Assembly: GCA_958403605.1 (NCBI GenBank) | Contig: CATXYA010000107.1 | Span: 1-6,399, forward strand | Length of the DNA stretch: 6,399 nt | Source: an uncultured Oscillospiraceae bacterium | GTDB taxonomy: Bacteria > Bacillota > Clostridia > Oscillospirales > Ruminococcaceae | Direction: 5' to 3' | Part shown: piece after piece, positions 1 to 4,366 of the stretch | Layout: the number at the start of each line of letters is the position of its first letter | How positions within the stretch are numbered: the first letter of the stretch is position 1 | The notes under the pieces: model-generated | The model's input: only the letters and a program-made list of their open reading frames with translations | Database searches by the model: none | Told to the model about the DNA's origin: nothing | Translations under genes and position numbers: made by a program

Positions 1-326
1 GGCCAGGTCATCTGCTGGCCATGGCGGAAATCCGTATAGCGCAGGCGCAGCACCTCCCGCTCCAGCGGGTCGTCCAGCGCCGAGATCGCCGCGTCCACCC
101 GGCGCATCACCGCCGCGTTGGCCTCGTATTCCGCCCGGTGCGCGCCGCCGAAATCCAGCCGCCGGTCCACGGCGGCCAAGGGGTCATGGGGCCCGGTGCG
201 CTGGCTGCCGTCGCCGGGCTTGGGCGAGATATTCACCGCCGCGGCCTCCATCGCCAGCAGCCGCTGCTCGATGCCGCGGTTCCCCCGCCAGTAGCGCTCA
301 TAGCGGCGCAAAAACTCACAGTCCAT
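1..326 (-). CDS. Phage DUF1492/ArpU-like regulator with sigma region 4-like segment (3' end beyond window)
   Basis: The frame starts at ATG 324-326 and stays open to base 1, giving 108 visible residues. A GGGAGGAA ribosome binding site precedes the ATG. The visible protein starts MDCEFLRRYERYWRGN. It contains a helical stretch rich in Arg and Glu, then LERE-VLRLRYTDF near residues 90-100. That is the signature of the sigma-70 region 4-like/DUF1492 phage proteins, in which a 'L..REVLRLRY..g' segment precedes the helix-turn-helix. In those families (ArpU, RinA and relatives) the protein switches on late or packaging genes. The recognition helix itself would lie beyond the edge, so DNA binding is inferred. 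The gene overlaps the end of the preceding gene by 11 bases, so it belongs to the leftward early operon. It is probably the last regulatory gene before the packaging genes. Confidence 0.8.
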   Translation of the reverse strand, partial: MDCEFLRRYERYWRGNRGIEQRLLAMEAAAVNISPKPGDGSQRTGPHDPLAAVDRRLDFGGAHRAEYEANAAVMRRVDAAISALDDPLEREVLRLRYTDFRHGQQMTW

Positions 327-633
327 GGCCGTTCCTCCCGGTATCCGTCACCGCGTCCCAGCGCGCTTGATAGCACACAGGCGCCACACACACCTCGATG
401 CCGTCCCGCCGGTAACGGCAGCGCCCGCAGTCCCCGGGCCGGGCGTTGTGGATGCGCCGCGCCAGCTCCCACATGCGCGGGATCTCCTCTTCCTCGTACC
501 GGGCCACCGCCTGCTCCGGCTGCGCCAGCGTGCGGCGGATGCGCGCCGCCGTCCAGCCCGTCTCCGCCCGGATCTGGGCGCAGGTGGCCCCCTGCGCCGC
601 CATTTCAATGACGTTTCTCGCCATATTGTCCAT
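316..633 (-). CDS. Small phage protein, helix-turn-helix-like N-terminus plus four-cysteine motif
   Basis: This 105-residue protein starts at ATG 631-633 behind a GAGGAGG ribosome binding site and ends TGA at 316-318, inside the start of the next gene. Residues about 7-38 (NVIEMAAQGATCAQIRAE, then GWTAARIRRTL) read like a helix-turn-helix: a short helix, an 'aQgaT.aqIraetGw' turn, and a recognition-type helix. Residues 69-87 hold C69-x2-C72 and C82-x4-C87, which could bind zinc. I recognise no named family. The layout suggests a small DNA-binding phage early protein. Its place between the replication gene and the DUF1492-like regulator, with an 11-base overlap, supports it being real and translationally coupled. 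Its function is unknown; the DNA-binding role is inference. Confidence 0.75.
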   Translation of the reverse strand: MDNMARNVIEMAAQGATCAQIRAETGWTAARIRRTLAQPEQAVARYEEEEIPRMWELARRIHNARPGDCGRCRYRRDGIEVCVAPVCYQARWDAVTDTGRNGHGL

Positions 634-726
634 GTCGTTTTTCCTCCTCGCAGGGCGTCCGCCATCCGCGGGCGTCCCTCAAAAAATAAACTGCCGCTGA
701 TCCGGCCGGGGCTTGTCCGGCCTCTT

Positions 727-1428
727 TCAATCGGGAAAGGCAAAAGGATTCTTTCCCACGTTGGCGAAAAGCTTCTCCACGTCGCCGAACGGGCATGCCG
801 ACCGCGGGATCTCCTGCGCGTAGCTCTCACACTTGGGGCCAAACAACGTCTCCGGCCGCAGATAAGGCCGCATGTCCTTCTCGCCCCGGGACGGCGGGCG
901 GTCCCAGTCCTGCACCTTGTTGTCCACTGCGCGCCGCAGGTCCTCCAATGTCAGCCCCTCGGCCAGCCGCTCGCGGATCAGCTCCGCCGTGTGCCCCGCC
1001 GCGCGGAAATGGGTGCCCAGCTGCTGGTTCAAATATTGCACGGCCTCCTCCGCGGCAGGGTCCGGTTCCCCAGACCCCTCCTTTGTCTTCGTCCTCTCCC
1101 TTGCCTTTTTCTTCTCTTTCTCTTTTGTCTTTTCTTTCTCCTTCTCCTTGGGTGCGTCCGCATCCGGCTGCACGCCGCCGCTGTCCGCATAGCGCTGCCG
1201 GGCGTTCTGGCGGTTGACCGCGCACTTTTCGTCGTACCGCCGCGCGTCCCGGTCGATCTGCTGGCGCATGGCGGGGAAGACGAACCGCTCGTTGCCGTGC
1301 AGCTCCGGCTCCTCCCCCGTGATGCTGTACCGCAGCAGTGCCGTGAACAGCCGCCCGCGCTGCGCGTCCGTCAGCGGCTCCAGCACCTCCAAATAGCTGT
1401 GATACGCCTGAAAAAATTCCCGTGCCAT
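727..1428 (-). CDS. Phage replication-organizer protein (DUF6291-like N-domain, phage DnaD-like C-domain)
   Basis: This 233-residue protein starts at ATG 1426-1428, chosen because GGAGG lies 7-8 bases upstream; the frame is open further upstream without a better site. Residues 1-80 (AREFFQAYHSYLEVLEPL, then GRLFTALLRYSITGE and NERFVFPAMRQQIDRD) match the DUF6291 type found at the front of phage replication proteins. Residues 92-120 are a Lys/Glu/Arg linker, probably helical or disordered. Residues 129-203 (AVQYLNQQLGTHFR, IRERLAEGLTLEDLRRAVDNK, MRPYLRPETLFGPKCESY) match the conserved phage C-terminal domain (TIGR02220/Phg_2220_C), related to DnaD. Such proteins bind origin DNA and help load the helicase. 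No helicase loader (DnaC-like) is visible next to it. It is the second gene of the leftward operon, 22 bases after the zinc-ribbon gene. Confidence 0.88.
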   Translation of the reverse strand: MAREFFQAYHSYLEVLEPLTDAQRGRLFTALLRYSITGEEPELHGNERFVFPAMRQQIDRDARRYDEKCAVNRQNARQRYADSGGVQPDADAPKEKEKEKTKEKEKKKARERTKTKEGSGEPDPAAEEAVQYLNQQLGTHFRAAGHTAELIRERLAEGLTLEDLRRAVDNKVQDWDRPPSRGEKDMRPYLRPETLFGPKCESYAQEIPRSACPFGDVEKLFANVGKNPFAFPD

Positions 1429-1450
1429 CTTGCTTCCTCCTTTGTTCTGC

Positions 1451-1624
1451 TCACGCCAGATGCTCGTCCACGCAGTATTCGCACCCCACCGCGTGGTCGG
1501 TGCCGCGCGCCCAGTAGATGCGGTCCCCCTGGTACACCGCATGTCCGCACACCGGGCATACGCCCACCGGGGCGGCGTCCGCGCCCACGTCCCAGGCCGG
1601 GCGGTAAAATTCCACAGCTTCCAA
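1451..1624 (-). CDS. Small Cys4 zinc-ribbon-like protein, first gene of the leftward operon
   Basis: I place the start at TTG 1622-1624 because AAGGAGG (1632-1638, complement) lies exactly 7 bases upstream. A TTG six codons earlier would sit on top of that site and can be dismissed. The product is 57 residues. C23-P-V-C26 and C48-E-Y-C51 form two CxxC knuckles about 20 residues apart, the spacing of a treble-clef or zinc-ribbon fold. Between them is GHAVYQGDRIYW, as in many short phage and Clostridia proteins of the 'CP.CG..i..Gd.yy...g...C..C' type. It is the promoter-proximal gene of the element's early transcript, where Cro or an antirepressor often sits. Its function is unknown; a zinc-dependent protein or nucleic-acid contact is a guess. 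Confidence 0.78.
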   Translation of the reverse strand: MEAVEFYRPAWDVGADAAPVGVCPVCGHAVYQGDRIYWARGTDHAVGCEYCVDEHLA

Positions 1625-1631
1625 GCCGGAC

Positions 1632-1638
1632 CCTCCTT
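1632..1638 (-). promoter_or_regulatory. Ribosome binding site deciding a TTG start
   Basis: The complement reads AAGGAGG, followed by 7 bases and then TTG at 1624-1622. This near-perfect anti-16S match fixes the start of the 57-residue zinc-ribbon gene at TTG rather than at the earlier TTG (1640-1642), which lies just upstream of the site. Confidence 0.8.
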
Positions 1639-1646
1639 CCAAATGA

Positions 1647-1661
1647 TACGCTTAAAGCGTA
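1647..1661. promoter_or_regulatory. Operator-like dyad O1 in the leftward leader
   Basis: TACGCTTAAAGCGTA is an inverted repeat with two 7-base arms around a single central A. Its core ACGC-N5-GCGT is shared with the dyads at 1761-1773 and, with one mismatch, 1822-1834. It lies about 90 bases downstream of the predicted leftward start point, just before the ribosome binding site of the first gene. A repressor bound here could block elongation or loop to the promoter sites. Binding by the adjacent XRE protein is inferred. Confidence 0.75.
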
Positions 1662-1671
1662 ATGAACGGGC

Positions 1672-1700
1672 AAAAAAAGAGGCGGTCCGCGTTCTCGCCT
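1672..1700 (-). terminator. Possible leader terminator/attenuator
   Basis: Read leftward, AGGCG (1700-1696) and CGCCT (1684-1680) can pair around an 11-base loop. C-T-T-T-T-T-T-T follows at once (T-run 1678-1672). It lies between the leftward promoter and its first gene. The stem is only five base pairs, so termination would be partial at best. Confidence 0.35.
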
Positions 1701-1752
1701 GGCCGTGCCCCAAAAGGCTCCGGCGGCGCCGCTCTCTGCTGCCCACAAGTCT

Positions 1753-1781
1753 ATTATAGAACGCCAAAAGCGTAATGTCAA
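1753..1781 (-). promoter_or_regulatory. Consensus sigma-A promoter of the leftward phage operon
   Basis: On the complement, TTGACA (1781-1776) is followed by exactly 17 bases and TATAAT (1758-1753). This matches the consensus at all 12 positions. The start point should be near 1746, giving a leader of about 120 bases before the TTG start at 1624. The spacer holds dyad O2 and the -35 box abuts O3. A promoter this strong would need tight repression in the integrated state. Confidence 0.93.
1761..1773. promoter_or_regulatory. Operator-like dyad O2 in the leftward promoter spacer
   Basis: ACGCCAAAAGCGT has ACGC/GCGT arms around five bases. It fills the space between the -35 and -10 boxes of the leftward promoter, where a bound repressor would exclude polymerase. 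Its reverse complement differs at only one base from the dyad at 1822-1834 in the opposite promoter. Confidence 0.85.
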
Positions 1782-1793
1782 CGCTTAAAGAGA
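1781..1793. promoter_or_regulatory. Degenerate operator-like copy O3
   Basis: ACGCTTAAAGAGA matches the core of O1 (1648-1660) at 11 of 13 positions. The left arm is intact and the right arm is degenerate. Its centre is 20 bases from O2, about two helical turns, so repressors on both would lie on the same face. It touches the -35 box of the leftward promoter. Confidence 0.55.
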
Positions 1794-1808
1794 AAAAACA
1801 AGAAAAAA
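1793..1808. other. Two phased A6 tracts between the divergent promoters
   Basis: Six-A runs at 1793-1798 and 1803-1808 are spaced exactly 10 bases apart, in phase with the helix. They lie between the two -35 boxes, immediately upstream of the repressor's -35. Such tracts bend DNA and can act like an UP element. The role is inferred. Confidence 0.5.
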
Positions 1809-1810
1809 GA

Positions 1811-1839
1811 TTGACCTTTGCCCGCTTTTGGCGTATTCT
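1811..1839 (+). promoter_or_regulatory. Promoter of the XRE repressor gene
   Basis: TTGACC (1811-1816), a 17-base spacer and TATTCT (1834-1839) give a good sigma-A promoter. The expected start is near 1846, followed by AAGGAGG at 1857 and GTG at 1873. Dyad O4 fills the spacer, so the repressor probably controls its own synthesis. The promoter points away from the leftward promoter, with 29 bases between the two -35 boxes. Confidence 0.87.
1822..1834. promoter_or_regulatory. Operator-like dyad O4 in the repressor promoter spacer
   Basis: CCGCTTTTGGCGT is the reverse complement of ACGCCAAAAGCGG, a 12/13 match to O2. It lies between the -35 and -10 boxes of the repressor's own promoter. The one mismatch weakens one arm, as expected if autorepression sets in later than repression of the lytic-type promoter. 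Confidence 0.8.
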
Positions 1840-1856
1840 AGAAGTAATATAAACCG

Positions 1857-1863
1857 AAGGAGG
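1857..1863 (+). promoter_or_regulatory. Ribosome binding site deciding a GTG start
   Basis: AAGGAGG lies 9 bases before GTG 1873-1875. The reading frame extends upstream to 1828, but that part overlaps the promoter and lies before the expected transcript start, so the GTG is the only sensible start. Confidence 0.85.
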
Positions 1864-1872
1864 CGTTCGTCC

Positions 1873-2226
1873 GTGGCAGGGGAAGAAAACAAGCAGGTGC
1901 TGGCGGCCAATCTGCGCCGTCTCATGGAGGAACAGGGCAAGACCCGCGCCCAGGTGTGTGCCGACCTCGGGTTCAAATACTCCACCTTTTCCGAGTGGCT
2001 CCAGGGCGTGAAGTATCCCCGCATCGAAAAGATCGAGGCCCTGGCCGCCTATTTCGGGGTGCGCAAGGCCGATCTCATCGAGGCCCCCGGCGCCCCGGCC
2101 CCCGATCTGGCGGATGAGGTGGACGCCTCGTTTTTCCAGGATTACGGCGGCCTGGCCGAGCACAATAAAGAGCTGATCCGCGACATGGTGCGCGTCATGC
2201 TCCAGCGCCAGCAGGGCGGCGATTGA
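1873..2226 (+). CDS. XRE/Cro-CI family repressor of the element
   Basis: This 117-residue protein starts at GTG 1873, set by the AAGGAGG site 9 bases upstream. Residues about 8-70 form an XRE helix-turn-helix: LAANLRRLMEEQGKTRAQV, CADLGFKYSTFSEWLQG with S37-T-F-S-E-W42 as the recognition helix, then YPRIEKIEALAAYFGV. The remaining 45 residues are acidic and end in a helix (HNKELIRDMVRVMLQRQ), perhaps for dimerization. There is no S24 peptidase domain, so it cannot cleave itself like LexA or lambda CI. Induction would need another factor, such as an antirepressor or an ImmA-like protease, and none is in the window. It is transcribed divergently from the early operon, from a promoter holding a dyad also found in the opposing promoter. 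It likely represses that operon and itself (inference). Confidence 0.93.
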   Translation: MAGEENKQVLAANLRRLMEEQGKTRAQVCADLGFKYSTFSEWLQGVKYPRIEKIEALAAYFGVRKADLIEAPGAPAPDLADEVDASFFQDYGGLAEHNKELIRDMVRVMLQRQQGGD

Positions 2227-2249
2227 CCGCCCGTTTGAAATAAAGAAGC

Positions 2250-2291
2250 CTTCCAGCTTACGCCGCCGCGCGTAAGCTGGAAGTTTTTTTT
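2250..2291 (+). terminator. Strong intrinsic terminator of the repressor gene
   Basis: CTTCCAGCTTACGC (2250-2263) pairs perfectly over 14 bases with 2270-2283 around a 6-base loop. Eight T follow (2284-2291). It begins 23 bases after the repressor's stop codon and separates the element's regulator from the envelope genes downstream. Confidence 0.96.
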
Positions 2292-2329
2292 GACGGTGCC
2301 GGACAGCACAACTTTGTGAAACGCGCCTA

Positions 2330-2358
2330 TTGTTACTAGTATGAAAAGGTGGTATAAT
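2330..2358 (+). promoter_or_regulatory. Extended -10 promoter of the first lipoprotein gene
   Basis: TTGTTA (2330-2335), a 17-base spacer and TATAAT (2353-2358) form the promoter. TGG directly before the -10 box makes it an extended -10. The start point would be near 2365, about 40 bases before the ATG. No copy of the repressor dyad lies here, so it is probably active independently of the XRE protein. Confidence 0.82.
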
Positions 2359-2403
2359 GAAATCAGTCACCAACATCTGCGGCGGCGAAGGGGAAGGATG
2401 CAC

Positions 2404-3246
2404 ATGAAGAAATTTTTAGCGGGGCTGCTGGCGGCGGTTTTGACCCTCAGTCTCACGGCCTGCGGCGGTGCCAAGGAGCTGACGGGGATGGACCAGGTCA
2501 AAGACCTTGCCACCGGCACGATCTTACAGCTGGGAAAAAGCACCCAAAAAGATGTGGAGAAGCTCTACGGAACCGGGACCGAAAACGGGTACGGGTATAC
2601 CGCCTATCAAGGGGAGACGGTCCTGGCTGCCTACGAAGAAAACGGCGTGCTGCACAGTCTTTCTTACTTAGACGATTCCCTTTTCGAGTCGCTGGCCTAT
2701 CATGCGGGTATGACCTATGAGGAGACGGAAAAGGCCCTGTTTGTGCGCTATCCGCAGGAAAGCGAATGGGGCGTCACGCTCGGTGCAGCCTTCAATGCCA
2801 AAAACGAGCCCTGCTACTCCAATTCCGAGGATGTTTTGTGCTTGGTGAGCGTGGAATATACCCCCGAGCACCGGTTTCAAAGGTATTACATCTTCACCGT
2901 GGACCTCAGCGAGGCAAAAGAGGTCGTCCCCGCCGGCGCTTATCAAGAGGCCAACACCATCCTTCCCGCCAATCTGGACGCGGCGAAGCTGGCCATCAAG
3001 GCCGTGGACCAGGTGCTGGACTTTGAACTCACCTATGAAGAGGCCTCCGCCCAGGTATCCCGCCTGTGCGACCGAATGGAGGACGGCAACAGCCTCAACC
3101 ATCTGCTGAAAGCGGAAATGGGCTTGCTGTCCACCCGCCTGGATTCCGGCGCCTATGAGGAAAAGGTCGGGCGAACGCCCAATGACAGCAAAATTTTAGA
3201 GCAGCGCAACGTGATCGCGAAAGAGATCGGCGAAGAGCAGCGCTGA
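2404..3246 (+). CDS. Lipoprotein of unknown function
   Basis: I chose ATG 2404 (280 residues) because AAGG at 2394-2397 is 6 bases upstream; ATG at 2398 is a close alternative adding two residues. The signal peptide is clear: KK, a hydrophobic core, then the lipobox L17-T-A-C20, so the mature protein is anchored to the outer face of the membrane at C20. The N-terminal half contains two short 'G.T...v..l' segments (ILQLGKSTQKDVEKLYG and YHAGMTYEETEKALF) that faintly resemble BamE/SmpA-type modules; I would not rely on this. The last 90 residues look helical and charged. I recognise no family. It has its own promoter and a probable terminator after it. It looks less GC-rich than its neighbours (64 of 120 bases at 2581-2700). 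Its role is unknown. Confidence 0.88.
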   Translation: MKKFLAGLLAAVLTLSLTACGGAKELTGMDQVKDLATGTILQLGKSTQKDVEKLYGTGTENGYGYTAYQGETVLAAYEENGVLHSLSYLDDSLFESLAYHAGMTYEETEKALFVRYPQESEWGVTLGAAFNAKNEPCYSNSEDVLCLVSVEYTPEHRFQRYYIFTVDLSEAKEVVPAGAYQEANTILPANLDAAKLAIKAVDQVLDFELTYEEASAQVSRLCDRMEDGNSLNHLLKAEMGLLSTRLDSGAYEEKVGRTPNDSKILEQRNVIAKEIGEEQR

Positions 3247-3287
3247 CGCCGCTTCCGTGCAGGGAGTATGCCCGCGGCCATGAAGAT

Positions 3288-3312
3288 AAAAAATAGCCGC
3301 AGGCTATTTTTT
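3288..3312 (+). terminator. Probable bidirectional intrinsic terminator after the first lipoprotein gene
   Basis: Six A and TAGCC (3288-3298) pair with GGCTA and six T (3302-3312) around a GCA loop, an 11-base perfect stem. On either strand the stem ends in a T-run. The GC core is short, so read-through into the next lipoprotein gene is possible. It lies 42 bases after the stop codon. Confidence 0.72.
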
Positions 3313-3370
3313 CGGCCAGCTGTTTCGGTTGCTGCGCAAGCGGCGAGAAACAGGGTCATGAGGATAAGTT

Positions 3371-3391
3371 TTTTATTGCAAAGCAATAAAA
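3371..3391. other. AT-rich perfect dyad upstream of the second lipoprotein gene
   Basis: TTTTATTGC (3371-3379) and GCAATAAAA (3383-3391) form a perfect 9-base inverted repeat around AAA. It lies 36 bases before the ATG at 3428, in the stretch where a promoter or 5' leader should be. It could be a regulator's binding site or an mRNA leader hairpin. I see no convincing -35/-10 pair near it. Confidence 0.5.
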
Positions 3392-3427
3392 TATTGGTCC
3401 GAGGGCCGGGATTTTGGAGGAATCGAT

Positions 3428-4339
3428 ATGAAAAAAGCAATCGCCTGGGCCGCTGCCGCGGCATTGGCCCTCAGCCTCACCGCCTGTTCCAGCGCTTCGT
3501 CGTCTGCCGCGCCCAAGGGCGGCGCGTCCCAGCCGCAGGCGGCGTCCAGCGCGGCTCCCGCCTCGTCATCTGCCGCGGCGCAGCCGGCCGCCCCGGCCGA
3601 GGCCACCATCGAAGAGCAGGTGCTCTATGAAAAAGACGGCCTCAAGATCACGGCCAAGAGCCTCGCGCTGGGCGGCCTCTTCGGGCCGGAGCTGAAGGTG
3701 TTGGTGGAAAACGACGGCACCCAAAACGTCACCGTCCAGGTCCGCCGCGTCTCCGTCAACGGCTACATGGCCGACAGCTCCTTCTCCTGCGATGTGGCCG
3801 CGGGCAAAAAGGTCAACGATGAGATCTCCTTTATGGATTCCACACTGGAGGCCTGCGGTATCGACACCATCACCGACATCGAGCTCAGCTTCCATGTCTT
3901 CACCACCGAGGGCTGGGATACTTTGGATGACAGCGACCTCATCCAGCTGCAGACCTCTGCGGCGGGCAGCTATCAGCAGGCCTATAACGACGCGGGCACC
4001 GTGCTCGTGGATCAGGACGGCATCAAGATCGTCTACCAAGGCCTGAAGACCGGCGGCCTCATGGGCCCCAGCATCCTGCTGTACATGGAGAACAACACCG
4101 ACCAGTCCGTCACCATTCAGCAGCGCAACATGTCCCTCAACGGCTTTATGATCGACGGCATCTTCTCCTGCGAGCTGGAAGCGGGCAAAAAGGCTGTGGA
4201 CGATATCTCTATTTTTGACTCCGACCTGGAGGAAAACGACATCACGGAGCTGGAGAATGGGGAACTCAGCTTCCACATCTTCGCCACAGAGGGCTGGAAC
4301 ACGATCTTTGATACCGACATGATCGCGATTGAATTCTAA
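3428..4339 (+). CDS. Lipoprotein with two tandem repeats of one extracytoplasmic domain
   Basis: This 303-residue protein starts at ATG 3428, with GGAGG 7 bases upstream. KK, a hydrophobic Ala-rich stretch and lipobox L17-T-A-C20 mark a lipoprotein signal. Residues 21-60 are a Ser/Ala/Pro linker, typical of a stalk through the wall. Residues 65-174 and 192-301 are two copies of the same domain. They align over 110 residues without a gap, with 53 identities by my hand count. Shared features include DG.KI, GGL.GP, EN..Q.VT.Q, FSC (one conserved Cys per copy), AGKK..D.IS and ELSFH.F.TEGW. The alternating beta-type pattern suggests an immunoglobulin-like or DUF4352-like sandwich, but the family is not certain. 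A membrane-protein gene follows 27 bases later, so the two are probably cotranscribed. The ligand is unknown. Confidence 0.92.
   Translation: MKKAIAWAAAAALALSLTACSSASSSAAPKGGASQPQAASSAAPASSSAAAQPAAPAEATIEEQVLYEKDGLKITAKSLALGGLFGPELKVLVENDGTQNVTVQVRRVSVNGYMADSSFSCDVAAGKKVNDEISFMDSTLEACGIDTITDIELSFHVFTTEGWDTLDDSDLIQLQTSAAGSYQQAYNDAGTVLVDQDGIKIVYQGLKTGGLMGPSILLYMENNTDQSVTIQQRNMSLNGFMIDGIFSCELEAGKKAVDDISIFDSDLEENDITELENGELSFHIFATEGWNTIFDTDMIAIEF
3620..3949 (+). repeat. Domain repeat copy 1 in the second lipoprotein
   Basis: This encodes residues 65-174, from VLYEKDG to DLIQL. It aligns without gaps to the copy at 4001-4330. It carries an extra Cys (residue 143) that copy 2 lacks. Confidence 0.9.
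4001..4330 (+). repeat. Domain repeat copy 2 in the second lipoprotein
   Basis: This encodes residues 192-301, from VLVDQDG to DMIAI, and ends two residues before the protein's C-terminus. It is 53/110 identical to copy 1 by hand count. The 17-residue joint between copies contains SAAGSYQQAYNDAG. Confidence 0.9.
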
Positions 4340-4366
4340 TAAAGAAACCAAAGGGAGGAACCAACG

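Noticed and set aside
704..722. GGCCGG/CCGGCC hairpin between the replication gene and the next phage gene
   Set aside because: The stem is only six bases, and the T-rich stretch in the leftward direction begins more than ten bases after it, so it is not a convincing terminator.
325..1662. Long plus-strand open frame of 445 codons
   Set aside because: It is a shadow of the leftward phage genes. The predicted protein is Pro/Arg/Leu-rich with no family likeness and has no ribosome binding site.
1828..1872. Earlier TTG start for the XRE repressor
   Set aside because: It lies inside the promoter and operator, upstream of the expected transcript start, and encodes an Arg-rich stretch not belonging to the family.
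2292..2330. A possible attachment-site boundary between the repressor terminator and the first lipoprotein promoter
   Set aside because: No tRNA end, direct repeat or integrase is visible. Without the other end of the element no att core can be recognised.
1429..2403. An upstream extension of the replication-gene frame to 2403, giving a 558-residue protein
   Set aside because: It would run antisense through the XRE repressor gene and across both promoters. The ribosome binding site and family N-terminus both place the start at 1428.
3247..3427. Promoter for the second lipoprotein operon
   Set aside because: TAAAAT at 3387-3392 could be a -10 box, but none of the hexamers 16-18 bases upstream resembles a -35. 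Read-through from the first lipoprotein or another sigma factor is possible.
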